This document shows positions 50,712-59,386 of a stretch of 64,000 nt of DNA, one piece after another; position 1 is the stretch's first letter; each line of letters begins with the position of its first letter. The DNA is from Novosphingobium marinum (GTDB taxonomy: Bacteria; Pseudomonadota; Alphaproteobacteria; Sphingomonadales; Sphingomonadaceae), in NCBI RefSeq assembly GCF_013408095.1, contig NZ_JACBZF010000002.1, forward strand, positions 248,001 to 312,000, written 5' to 3'. The translations under genes and the position numbers were made by a program. The notes beneath the pieces were generated by a model. It was not told the origin of the DNA. It did not search any database and saw nothing but the letters and a program-made list of their open reading frames with translations.

Positions 50712-53282
50712 TCAGTACTGATAGGCGAGCTTGAGGAACCATTCGCGCGGACGCGAGAAGCTTGCGGTGGCGGCGCCGCCGATGTCGAGATCGACGTACC
50801 CGCCTTGGATGTATCGTTTATCGGTCAAGTTGGTGACGCCGCCAGTCACGGTGAAGTGTTCGCTTTTGTCAGTGAACGACGCGCTCGCACCGAACACGCT
50901 ATATGCTGGCTGAAACAATTGCGGGCTATTTACCGCATCCTTGAAGGTGCCGCTTTGATGGAACCAGTCACCACGAAGCGTCAGTTTGCCGGCTTGCCCT
51001 TCATAGACATCCGCATTGATAGCTGCCGAAGCTGTCCACTCGGGTACGAAAGCAAATTTCGAATCCGTGGTGACGGGGGCGGCTGCTAAGTCGATGTCGG
51101 TGTAATAGGCATCCAGATAACCTACACCAAAGGTCAACTGAACCTGATCGATTGGAGCCGCTTCGCCCTCGACCTCAAATCCCTTGATCCGGCCGGTGCC
51201 CGCATTTCGTACCTTCGGTGCGATTCCCTCATTAACAACGATCTGCATATCGGAATAATCGGAGAGGAACGCAGCCAGGTTAAGGCGAAGCCGCCGGTCG
51301 AAGAACTCGTTCTTGAGGCCGATTTCGTAGGATTCAACGAATTCCGGCGTGAACGAGGGGGTCGCGATTTCCGCCGGGAAGATGCGTTGGCTGAACCCGC
51401 CGTTCTTGAACCCCTTCGAATACGAAGCATAAATCAGTGTATCGTCGGTGATCTTGTAGTCCGCCGAAATCGCCGGGGTCCATTCCTTCGCCTTTGCCTG
51501 GACCTGGACAGCCGGCATCGTGTGGTTGCCTCCGGGGTTGGTTGCCGAAGGCTCGCACCCGCCTGGAAGCGGGAAGCCGGCAAAGGCTTCGAACCCCGGA
51601 ACACCTGGTGGGATCACGCCCGGCACGGCCTGCCCGACGATGCACTGGCTGAAGGCAATGAAAGCGCCATCGGGATAAAGCGAAGAAAGCACCGGATCGA
51701 ACCGCGACCGATCATTGTAAATGACCTGTAGCGACGGATCGAACCGCTTGGTTTCGTTGGTGTAACGAATGCCTGGCGTGATTGAGAACCGGTCGGTTAC
51801 TTTGAATGTCGCTTGCAAGTAGGAAGCGTAACTGTCGTTGTCGATCTCACCCCCGGAGAAGAACTGGGCGAACCCGAATTCGAGCGGCTCTTTGTCAATG
51901 CCCTTTTCTTTCAAATAATAAGCGCCCAAAACAAAATTCACGCGATCATCCAATATGCTGCCAGTCAGCTGCAACTCCTGTGATGCCTGCCAAAGATCAA
52001 TATTGTTGGTAAGTTGGAGAACATCGTGCGGGGTGCCATCGAAATCGTATTCGAAGACAGACTTCTGATCGCGGTAAGAGCTGATCGACTTCAGGCTGAT
52101 GTCGCCGAAGTCATAGTCCAGGGTCAGGTTGACCCCCCACAGATCGAAGTCCGAACGGTTGTTGCCGCCAGCCCAGGTGGTGTCGGGATCGCCTGTGATC
52201 CAGCGCGTGCTGGCGCAATCCGGGTTGCTGGTCGGCGCTAGTGTACCAGGTATCGGACCGGTGGGCCCGAACCCGCCCCAAGCCGCGCCGCAGGCGCCCG
52301 TAGCGGCTCCGGCCGCAGAGATCTTGTTCCAAAAATACATCGAGCTCGGCGCGGCGATCAGACGATTGGAACCGCCCGGCGGCGCACTGTTCGGAATTTC
52401 GACAAAGCGCAGCGGGACGGCCTGGTCCTGCAGTTCGATCAATGAGATAGCCGTTTGTTCCTCGCGGCGGATGTTGACGTCACCGCTCAGGTTGACGGTC
52501 AGCTTGTCCGTCGGCTCCCACTTGAACGCAAGCCGGGCACCGAAGCTGTCTTTGTTGCCCTGGCGTCCGCCGTCGAACAAACGCTTCTGGTAGCCGTCGC
52601 GGGTTTCATAGGACGCGACGGCCCGCATTGCGAGATTGTTGCTAAGGGGCACGTTGACCATGCCTTTGAAGTCGGCGCGGTTGAACCGGCCGGTCGCCGC
52701 TTCGAGCTTCATGTCGAAATCGTACTGCGGTTCGACGGAATTGACGACGATCGCGCCGCCGATGGTGTTCTTGCCGAACAGTGTGCCCTGCGGCCCGCGC
52801 AGGACCTGGACGCTCGAAATGTCGGCCATGTCGAGCAGCGCGCCAACCGAGCGGGCGACATAGACGCCATCGACATAGACGCCCACGCCCGGGTCGACGG
52901 TGATATTGAAATCGGTCTGGCCCACGCCGCGGATGAACGAGGTGATCGAGGCGCTCGAACCCGAAATGTTGGCGACCGGCTGGATGTTCACATTAGGAGC
53001 AAATTTAGCGACCTGTGCGACATTGTTAATCTGCCGTGCTTCGAGCATTTCTGCGTTCATTGCCGTGATTGCAACGGGAGTTTCCTGCAGATTCTCGGCT
53101 CGCTTGCGCGCCGTCACGATGATCTCGCCAAGCCCGCCGCTCGCCGCATCTTCAGCCTGAGGCTCACTTGTTGCGGCGTCCTGCGCATGCGCCGCCATCG
53201 GTGCGAGCCCGATTGATCCGACGATCGCCGAGGCGCTGGCGCGCAGGACGACCTTCCTGAAATTGATCGATTGCTTTGTCAT
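50712..53282 (-). CDS. TonB-dependent outer-membrane receptor
   Basis: An 856-residue receptor. It has a signal peptide (cleavage near AHA-Q), a TonB-box region GEIIVTARKR, a plug domain with RGPQGTLFGKNTIGGAI and a C-terminal beta-barrel ending in the aromatic motif LAYQY. In sphingomonads such receptors in catabolic operons are thought to import aromatic substrates rather than siderophores. The start is uncertain between ATG 53291 and ATG 53282; the ribosome site GGGAGA suits 53282. It lies 30 bases behind a second receptor gene. Confidence 0.9.
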   Translation of the reverse strand: MTKQSINFRKVVLRASASAIVGSIGLAPMAAHAQDAATSEPQAEDAASGGLGEIIVTARKRAENLQETPVAITAMNAEMLEARQINNVAQVAKFAPNVNIQPVANISGSSASITSFIRGVGQTDFNITVDPGVGVYVDGVYVARSVGALLDMADISSVQVLRGPQGTLFGKNTIGGAIVVNSVEPQYDFDMKLEAATGRFNRADFKGMVNVPLSNNLAMRAVASYETRDGYQKRLFDGGRQGNKDSFGARLAFKWEPTDKLTVNLSGDVNIRREEQTAISLIELQDQAVPLRFVEIPNSAPPGGSNRLIAAPSSMYFWNKISAAGAATGACGAAWGGFGPTGPIPGTLAPTSNPDCASTRWITGDPDTTWAGGNNRSDFDLWGVNLTLDYDFGDISLKSISSYRDQKSVFEYDFDGTPHDVLQLTNNIDLWQASQELQLTGSILDDRVNFVLGAYYLKEKGIDKEPLEFGFAQFFSGGEIDNDSYASYLQATFKVTDRFSITPGIRYTNETKRFDPSLQVIYNDRSRFDPVLSSLYPDGAFIAFSQCIVGQAVPGVIPPGVPGFEAFAGFPLPGGCEPSATNPGGNHTMPAVQVQAKAKEWTPAISADYKITDDTLIYASYSKGFKNGGFSQRIFPAEIATPSFTPEFVESYEIGLKNEFFDRRLRLNLAAFLSDYSDMQIVVNEGIAPKVRNAGTGRIKGFEVEGEAAPIDQVQLTFGVGYLDAYYTDIDLAAAPVTTDSKFAFVPEWTASAAINADVYEGQAGKLTLRGDWFHQSGTFKDAVNSPQLFQPAYSVFGASASFTDKSEHFTVTGGVTNLTDKRYIQGGYVDLDIGGAATASFSRPREWFLKLAYQY

Positions 53283-53312
53283 TGGTGTCATTCTCCCTGT
53301 TGTTATGTCACT

Positions 53313-55499
53313 TTAAAACTCGGTCTCGATTGTCATTCCAATCTTACGAGGTTGTTCATAGAACCCGTCGGTGCTGAGTGCGCCGGGCCGGACCGTCTGC
53401 AGCACCTTCTCGTTGGTGAGGTTGGTGACCCACAACCCGATCTTGAATCGCTCGCTCTCGGGCGTCCAACTGACCGACCCGTTGATGAGCGTGTAGGACG
53501 GTTGCGAGAAGAGGTTCGCGAAGTCGTAATAGACCCGTGAGCTCCAGGACAGGTTACCTGCGAAAGTGATACGACCATTGCCGACGTCACTGCCCCAGTC
53601 GATGCCGAAGTTGCCGGACCATTCGGGGGCCCGGGTCATGACATTGTCCGAAGCGTCGAATGTCACCACGTCGTTGCCGCCGTCGGCGCGCGGAAAGAAG
53701 CCCTGGGCATCGGGGAAATCCTGATAACGGGCGTGGGTATACGCTACCGCGCTCCGCAGCGTCAGGTCTGCTACGGGACGGACGAAAACCTCGAACTCGC
53801 CGCCGTAGATTTCCGCGTTGGCGGCGTTTTGCAGGATGTAACTAGGACCGATGGCGTCTTTCGCCTGTAGCTGGAGATCCTGGTAATCGTAGTAGTAAAT
53901 CGACAGGTTCGTCCGCAACCAGTCGAGCGGATCGGATTTGATGCCGAACTCTGCGGCGCTGATATTCTCGGGATCGACCGCCGTCGCGCTCGCTGCGGCC
54001 ATATTGAACACCCCGCTCTTGAACGCGGTGCTGTAAGTGGCGTAAACGCTGGTGTTATCGGTGATCTCGTAGCGAACGCCGAGTTTGTAGTTGAACTTGT
54101 TGAAGGTCTCTTCGGCGTCGTTGACGACGACGTTTCCATTGATCCGCTGCGTGAAGTTACGCGTTTCGGTAGTGTACCGTGCGCCAACGGTGAAAAATAA
54201 TCCGGGCGTTACTTCGTAAGTCCCTTCGCCAAAGCCCGCGAAGGAGCGGCCTTCGAGCTCGGGTTCCAGCGTTGGACCTGCAAGAGGGAGCGTGGGATTT
54301 GCGGCGGTCCACGGCTGAAGGAAGGAATTCCCGCCGAATTGGTAGAAGTAGCCGCCCAGGAGCCACTGGAAAGGACCGGGATTAGCCGAGTTCAGCTTGA
54401 TTTCCTGGCTGATCGATTCGACATTGAAATCCGCTAGGAAATTACCGAGCTGCAGGTTGGACGCGTCGGAATCGGTGTCCTGCTTCCAGCGCAGCAGCAT
54501 GTATCCGGTTGTCGTGTCCAGTGCGACCGAGCCGAGATCGAGCTTCGTATGCAGCGCTGCGGAATAGCGCTTGAGGTCCAACGTCGGATCCTTCGTAAGC
54601 GATGCCTGCCACGCGTCCATCGGGAGGATGACGCCGTCGAACCTCCGGCCCGCGGTATTGCCGTCGAGCGGCTGAGGAGAATTGGTAGTGCTCTGCTGAT
54701 CGAAATACTCACCGGTCAGGATGATGTCGAAGGTGTCGCTGGCTCTCAAAAGGACCTTGCTGCGCAGATCGATTACCTGTTGGTCGCCGAGACCGCCGCC
54801 CCGCACCAGATCGGTGATATAGCCGTCATTCTTGCGGTACAGTCCGGCAAAATCGGCCGCGACCGAACCGCTCAACGGACCGGTCACGTAGAAGCGAGCA
54901 TCATAGTCGCCCGCGTCGCGGCGCATCCGCCCCACCCGCAGCGATGCCTTGCCTCGAAAATCGAAGCTGGGATCGGGGGTGATGACATTGATCAGACCGC
55001 CGGTGGCATTGCGTCCGAAGGTTGTACCCTGCGGGCCGCGCAACACCTCGACGCGTTCGACCTCGACCAGATCGATCCAATTGGCGGCGGATTCAGGCTG
55101 ATAGACGCCATCGACATAGGTAGCGATGTTGGGCTCGTCGCCGATCGAAATCCCCGTCGAACCGACACCGCGCACGACCGGCTGGAACACGCCCATGTTG
55201 CGGCTGCCGATGAAGCCGGGAACAACCTGCGTCAGTGAGCGGACTGTCGACACGTCGGCCGCGGCAAGTGTATCGCCGGTCACCGCAGTAACCGCAACCG
55301 GCACATCCTGCAGCTTCGCCTCGCGCCGGGTGGCTGTCACCACGATATCGCCCAAGCCTGTTTCTGCTTCTTGCGATGCCTCCGGTCCGGTTGAGGAGTT
55401 CTGTTCTTGCGCGGTGTTGACACTCTGGGCCAAGACCGTCTGCGGGGTCAATGCAGTCGCGCAAAGCAGGGTAATCGAATGAGTTTTCAGCCACGCCAT
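53313..55499 (-). CDS. TonB-dependent outer-membrane receptor
   Basis: A 728-residue receptor. It has a signal peptide (ITLLCATALTPQTVLAQ), a TonB-box region GDIVVTATRRE, a plug with RGPQGTTFGRNATGGLINVI and a beta-barrel ending in Phe. It is shorter and clearly diverged from its tandem neighbour, so the two probably handle different ligands or stages. It follows the isomerase gene by 28 bases with a GGGAG ribosome site and is likely the penultimate gene of the operon starting at 59157. Confidence 0.9.
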   Translation of the reverse strand: MAWLKTHSITLLCATALTPQTVLAQSVNTAQEQNSSTGPEASQEAETGLGDIVVTATRREAKLQDVPVAVTAVTGDTLAAADVSTVRSLTQVVPGFIGSRNMGVFQPVVRGVGSTGISIGDEPNIATYVDGVYQPESAANWIDLVEVERVEVLRGPQGTTFGRNATGGLINVITPDPSFDFRGKASLRVGRMRRDAGDYDARFYVTGPLSGSVAADFAGLYRKNDGYITDLVRGGGLGDQQVIDLRSKVLLRASDTFDIILTGEYFDQQSTTNSPQPLDGNTAGRRFDGVILPMDAWQASLTKDPTLDLKRYSAALHTKLDLGSVALDTTTGYMLLRWKQDTDSDASNLQLGNFLADFNVESISQEIKLNSANPGPFQWLLGGYFYQFGGNSFLQPWTAANPTLPLAGPTLEPELEGRSFAGFGEGTYEVTPGLFFTVGARYTTETRNFTQRINGNVVVNDAEETFNKFNYKLGVRYEITDNTSVYATYSTAFKSGVFNMAAASATAVDPENISAAEFGIKSDPLDWLRTNLSIYYYDYQDLQLQAKDAIGPSYILQNAANAEIYGGEFEVFVRPVADLTLRSAVAYTHARYQDFPDAQGFFPRADGGNDVVTFDASDNVMTRAPEWSGNFGIDWGSDVGNGRITFAGNLSWSSRVYYDFANLFSQPSYTLINGSVSWTPESERFKIGLWVTNLTNEKVLQTVRPGALSTDGFYEQPRKIGMTIETEF

Positions 55500-55527
55500 T
55501 TCAGTACTCCCATCTTATTTTATGTAT

Positions 55528-56115
55528 TTATTTAGTAAGGTAATCAGAAAGAAAATCTATTCGATCGTTGCCCCAGAATATTTGGTCGTCGACAAACATC
55601 ATTGGGGCACCGAACACGCCGCGCTGGATCGCCTGGCTCCGGGCCTTGCGATATTCGTTCTGTCCGATCGGAGAATCGACGAATGCCAGCAGCGCATCGG
55701 CATCGAGGCCTGCCGCTGTCGCGCAAGCGGCGAGTTCGCCGCGGTCACGCGGATCGATGCCCTGGCCCCAGATCCGGCGATACGCGTCGGTCACGAACTG
55801 TTCAGCCCTGCCGTGCTTTCGGGCGTACATGACCGCGCAATTCCAGTGTGCGCAGTCGAAGCTGGCCGGAAAGTTGAGGGGCACGCCATAGCGCTCGGCC
55901 CAACGTTCGAGATCGGCTTTCATCACCTTGATCTTGGGCAGGACCTCGCGGTTCGAGGGTCCATAGTTGCCGGCGGCAATCTTGGCTTCGGGTATGTCGA
56001 TCGGCCAGTAGTCGACCTCGCACCCCGCCGCCCGGGCGATTTCCGGCAGCTTGAGCTGCGCAAGGTAGCTGAACGGGCTGATGAAATCGAAGTAGAAGTC
56101 GATCGTGCGGGTCAT
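55528..56115 (-). CDS. 2-hydroxychromene-2-carboxylate isomerase-like (NahD)
   Basis: A 195-residue thioredoxin-fold protein of the GST kappa/DsbA group. FYFDFISPFSYLAQLKLPEIA carries the Ser that replaces Cys in these isomerases, and RGVFGAPMMFVDDQIFWGNDR is the cis-Pro block. NahD isomerises hydroxychromene carboxylates to hydroxybenzylidenepyruvates during naphthalene-type degradation, feeding the hydratase-aldolase. The ATG overlaps the Rieske alpha stop by 4 bases. Confidence 0.87.
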   Translation of the reverse strand: MTRTIDFYFDFISPFSYLAQLKLPEIARAAGCEVDYWPIDIPEAKIAAGNYGPSNREVLPKIKVMKADLERWAERYGVPLNFPASFDCAHWNCAVMYARKHGRAEQFVTDAYRRIWGQGIDPRDRGELAACATAAGLDADALLAFVDSPIGQNEYRKARSQAIQRGVFGAPMMFVDDQIFWGNDRIDFLSDYLTK

Positions 56116-57374
56116 GCGGGCTCAAGGTCGAATCCGACCATCTCCCGATAGTTGTCCCAGAAGCCGATGATCGCGCCCTCGGTGACGAGATGGTCGGCAT
56201 CCTCCGCTCGGCCGCCACCCATCGCGATGTAGGACGTCGCGCTTGCCTCGCCGACGATGGCGTCCTGGACAATTTCCACCGCTTCGCCGTCTTCCATCGA
56301 AATGAGCCCGGCGGGGCCGATCAGGTTGGCTTGCTTGAGCCGGATGGCCTGCATTTCCGCATCGTCGTCCTGGTAGCCGAAATGGGTCCAGACGAGCTCG
56401 AATTCATCCGGCCCGTAGGTCACCGTCTGGCGCACCGCGAGCGTGTTCTGGATCTGCTGAAGGACCAGATTGGGGTAGACCGCAAGGATCACCAGCGTGA
56501 CGTTATCCGCGAACTCCTGCCGACCTTTCAGCAGCGACATGTCCTGCAGCTTGAATTCGGTGTCGAAGGTGCGCGCATCGCCATAGGCCTGCTTGTCGGC
56601 GGCATCGTCGTTGCTGGCCGCGATCGAATAGAGCAGCGAGTGGCGTTTGTTGGCATCCATCAATGCCTCACCTGTCTGGGTCGAGCGATAGAGACCAAAC
56701 GTGTTGTGGAACAGGTGCAGCAGGCTGGCGTGGTAGGGATCGCGGGTGTTCTCGGCGTAGAGCTTCCAGTTCCCGCGGATCCGCTGGCGCTGGTCGCCCA
56801 GCACGGTGATCGGCTTGCACATGATCCGCTCGATCTGCTCAACCACGATCGGACCGAGGAAATCGCGGCAGGATTCGACAGTTTCGGAGAAAGAGGCAAA
56901 CACCAGACCGCCAACGGTTTCGGTGCGCAGCTGGCGAAGATTGTGCTGGGACATGTCGAAATCGCCCGGCATCCCGCCCTGTCCCTTGAGGCCGCGGCGG
57001 AAGGGAACCCCGATCAGGTTCCCCTTCAGATCGTAGGCCCATTGGTGGTAGACGCATTCCAAGCTTGCGCGGTTGCCGCGCATTTCGCGGCAGACCAGGG
57101 CACCGCGATGGGCGCAGCGATTGACCACGACATGCAACGAGCCGTCGCTGTCGCGCGTGAGGATCACCGGTGTTTCGCCCACGAAGGTCGATTTGAAATC
57201 ACCCGCCTGCGGAACTTCAGCCTCAAGTCCGACGAAGGACCAGCAGTTACCCTTGAAAATGTTCTCCTGTTCGCGATCGTAGTACTGGCGATCAGTGAAA
57301 ACGCGGTACGGAACCCGGCATCCTGCAGTGGACGGGGCTTGATCGAAGGCGTCTGTTTGCTGGCGAATGGACAT
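56112..57374 (-). CDS. Rieske oxygenase alpha subunit, TphA2/salicylate-hydroxylase type
   Basis: A 420-residue oxygenase large subunit. The Rieske ligands are in CAHRGALVC and CVYHQW. The catalytic-domain block is NWKLYAENTRDPYHASLLHLF, with the Asp and both His iron ligands. This pattern (ENTRDPYHASLLH) is that of terephthalate dioxygenases and sphingomonad salicylate 1-hydroxylases rather than benzoate or biphenyl oxygenases. It is paired with the beta subunit at 57399-57890 and the ferredoxin at 57887. The protein at 62283 is its paralogue. Confidence 0.87.
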   Translation of the reverse strand: MSIRQQTDAFDQAPSTAGCRVPYRVFTDRQYYDREQENIFKGNCWSFVGLEAEVPQAGDFKSTFVGETPVILTRDSDGSLHVVVNRCAHRGALVCREMRGNRASLECVYHQWAYDLKGNLIGVPFRRGLKGQGGMPGDFDMSQHNLRQLRTETVGGLVFASFSETVESCRDFLGPIVVEQIERIMCKPITVLGDQRQRIRGNWKLYAENTRDPYHASLLHLFHNTFGLYRSTQTGEALMDANKRHSLLYSIAASNDDAADKQAYGDARTFDTEFKLQDMSLLKGRQEFADNVTLVILAVYPNLVLQQIQNTLAVRQTVTYGPDEFELVWTHFGYQDDDAEMQAIRLKQANLIGPAGLISMEDGEAVEIVQDAIVGEASATSYIAMGGGRAEDADHLVTEGAIIGFWDNYREMVGFDLEPA

Positions 57375-57398
57375 AATTGGGTGCTTTCAACTTTGCAG

Positions 57399-57890
57399 CT
57401 AGATCGGGCGGACCATCATCGTATCGATGAGGTGGGTGTCGAAGATCGCGGTCTTGGAAAGGAAGCGCGGGGCAGCCCCGGAAACGTCGATTTCATCAAC
57501 ATATTTTCCGGAATTGTAGATCGACGTCTGACCGTCGTTGCGCGTCATCAGGACCACATAGTTGGTCTGTGTGGTGACGATCTGCCCGCTCGTCGACTTC
57601 ACGCGGGTCGGACCGAGAATATGCCGGTAGCTGTGCGCGGGAAAAATGTTGGCGCGGCGCAAAGACACGATGCGATCGACCAGCATGCCGCGGCTGTCGC
57701 AGAACACCGCGGCCAGATTCAGCGAACGATTGTGGTTCTCCGCAGAGATCACACTGTATCGACAATTTTCCTCGAACAGGTCGGGCCATTCTTCCAACCG
57801 GTCGTCATCGATCAGTTCCGCGTGAAGCGCATTAACCTGCGCAGCGGCATGCTGTAACTGCATCTGCTCAAGGGTGGGAAGGCCCATCAT
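57399..57890 (-). CDS. Ring-hydroxylating oxygenase beta subunit
   Basis: A 163-residue NTF2-like small subunit (RLEEWPDLFEENCRYSVISAEN, IYNSGKYVDEIDV). It resembles the beta subunit starting at 63560. The ATG overlaps the ferredoxin stop by 4 bases, which decides the start although the frame is open further upstream. It lies 24 bases before the alpha gene. Confidence 0.88.
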   Translation of the reverse strand: MMGLPTLEQMQLQHAAAQVNALHAELIDDDRLEEWPDLFEENCRYSVISAENHNRSLNLAAVFCDSRGMLVDRIVSLRRANIFPAHSYRHILGPTRVKSTSGQIVTTQTNYVVLMTRNDGQTSIYNSGKYVDEIDVSGAAPRFLSKTAIFDTHLIDTMMVRPI

Positions 57891-58213
57891 GCTGCCTCTT
57901 CGGGCTTCGCGATGCAGACCCAGCCATCCTCGATTTCGACCGGATATGAGACGATCGCCACCTGGCAGGGAAAGGCCTTGGCCGCCCCCGTCTTGATGTC
58001 GAACGAGCCGCCGTGAAACGGACATTCGATGACATCGCCGTCCTGGTACCCGTCGGTAAGCATGGCATTGCCGTGGGTGCAGAGATTGTCGGTAACGAAG
58101 ATCTCGCCATCGACATTGTATACAGCGAGCGCAGGCATCCCTTCGGCGAAGGCCGCAACAGGCTCACCGTCCTTCACGTCGGCGACTTCACAAAGGCGTA
58201 ATTTTTTCGACAT
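57887..58213 (-). CDS. Rieske-type ferredoxin
   Basis: A 108-residue [2Fe-2S] ferredoxin. Ligands are Cys45 and His47 (CTHG) and Cys64 and His67 (CPFHGG). It delivers electrons to a ring-hydroxylating oxygenase. It is the only ferredoxin in the window, although four oxygenase alpha subunits are present, so it may serve more than one of them. No ferredoxin reductase is seen. Confidence 0.93.
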   Translation of the reverse strand: MSKKLRLCEVADVKDGEPVAAFAEGMPALAVYNVDGEIFVTDNLCTHGNAMLTDGYQDGDVIECPFHGGSFDIKTGAAKAFPCQVAIVSYPVEIEDGWVCIAKPEEAA

Positions 58214-58257
58214 GGTCGATCTGTTTCCCTGTCAAGAACTGATTCAAATTGAGATTG

Positions 58258-59157
58258 TCAGAGCAGCGGAATGTCCATCCCGTAACCGGCTGCCTCGTTC
58301 CCGTGCCCGAAGATGTCGCGGGTGTAGTATTCCTGCTGGCTCGGCGCCTGGCGCGCACCCCAGCCAAATTCCCACAGCCAACCCGACGGGTTAGCGCAGT
58401 AAAATGTCAAGGCCTGGTCGTTGGCGTGCTTGCCCAACTGGAGCGCTACGTCGATCTTCTTCGCACGCACAACGTCATGGGCCATGCCGAGATCGTCGAG
58501 ATCGGTGTATTCGAACATCAGGTGGTTGATGCGCTTTTCCATCGGTCCGAGGCCGAAGGCTACCGAGTGCTGGCGCTCGTTGCAGTGCATGAAATAGGGC
58601 TGGGCGACCATGCCGTTGGGCAGGTGGAGATGGTATTCAACCGACCCGCGCAGGCCGAGCAGTTCATAGAACTGGGCCGCCGCCTCGACATCGTCCTGGC
58701 GCAGGATGCAGTGCCCGATCCCTTGCGAGCCGGTCAGGAACTTGCCGAACATCGGGCGTCCGGGATGAAACGGCTTGTGCGTATCGACCTGGGGGCCGAA
58801 GAAAATCTCGGTCGGGTTGCCGCCCGGATCGGCCAGCTTGAGCAGCCCGAGAACCCGGCGTTCGCGCGCCTCGGCTTCGGTGCCCACGGTGAAGGGGATT
58901 TCCGCCGCGCTCAGCTTTTCCTGCATCGCGGCGAATTCCTGCGGCCCGGCCACGCGCCAGCCCATGTAGGCCAGGTCATCGCTGCCATCAGCGTGCAGGA
59001 CGATGCGGTGATGCCAAAGGTCCATCCGCAGATAGAGCCGGTCCCCTTCGCCTTCATCGACGACTTCCATGCCGGCGACTTCGGCGGCGTAAGCGCGCCA
59101 GGCAGCGAGATCGGAAACGGAAAGACCAAGATAGCCGAGTTCGGTGACGACCGACAT
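58258..59157 (-). CDS. Type I extradiol dioxygenase (BphC-like)
   Basis: A 299-residue two-domain vicinal-oxygen-chelate enzyme. The Fe(II) ligands by comparison with BphC are His149 (GIGHCIL), His212 (NHLMFEY) and Glu263 (WEFGWG). The active-site residues His197, His244 (GKHANDQ) and Tyr253 are also in place. It cleaves a catechol-type ring meta to the hydroxyls. It is first in the minus-strand operon. The meta-cleavage hydrolase at 28780 is a likely downstream partner, though a NahC-type role with the NahD-like isomerase is equally possible. Confidence 0.9.
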   Translation of the reverse strand: MSVVTELGYLGLSVSDLAAWRAYAAEVAGMEVVDEGEGDRLYLRMDLWHHRIVLHADGSDDLAYMGWRVAGPQEFAAMQEKLSAAEIPFTVGTEAEARERRVLGLLKLADPGGNPTEIFFGPQVDTHKPFHPGRPMFGKFLTGSQGIGHCILRQDDVEAAAQFYELLGLRGSVEYHLHLPNGMVAQPYFMHCNERQHSVAFGLGPMEKRINHLMFEYTDLDDLGMAHDVVRAKKIDVALQLGKHANDQALTFYCANPSGWLWEFGWGARQAPSQQEYYTRDIFGHGNEAAGYGMDIPLL

Positions 59158-59278
59158 AGTTCAAATTCTCCCAATTCACCCCAAAGCGGGGACATTTTGC
59201 GTTTTGCTGGCCGCCTTGCTTCGATTCGAGTCGCCAGTTTCAGCCATTTCTGCGCAATCATCTACCAGAGCGTTTTTC

Positions 59279-59297
59279 ATTGTGCAATACGTTGCAC
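59279..59297. promoter_or_regulatory. Operator-like inverted repeat GTGCAA-TACG-TTGCAC
   Basis: A perfect 6-bp inverted repeat (59282-59287 and 59292-59297) with a 4-base spacer, preceded by ATT. It sits in the 229-base region between the divergent BphC and BenA-type operons and matches the site at 10452-10469 in 14 of 18 positions. Confidence 0.6.
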
Positions 59298-59386
59298 GAC
59301 GTGAGAGAATGCTGTAGCAAGAGGTGCGTTTCGCGTTTGATTCGCGGAGGCAAGGGTTACCCGAAGCACGGAACGGGAGAGGATAG

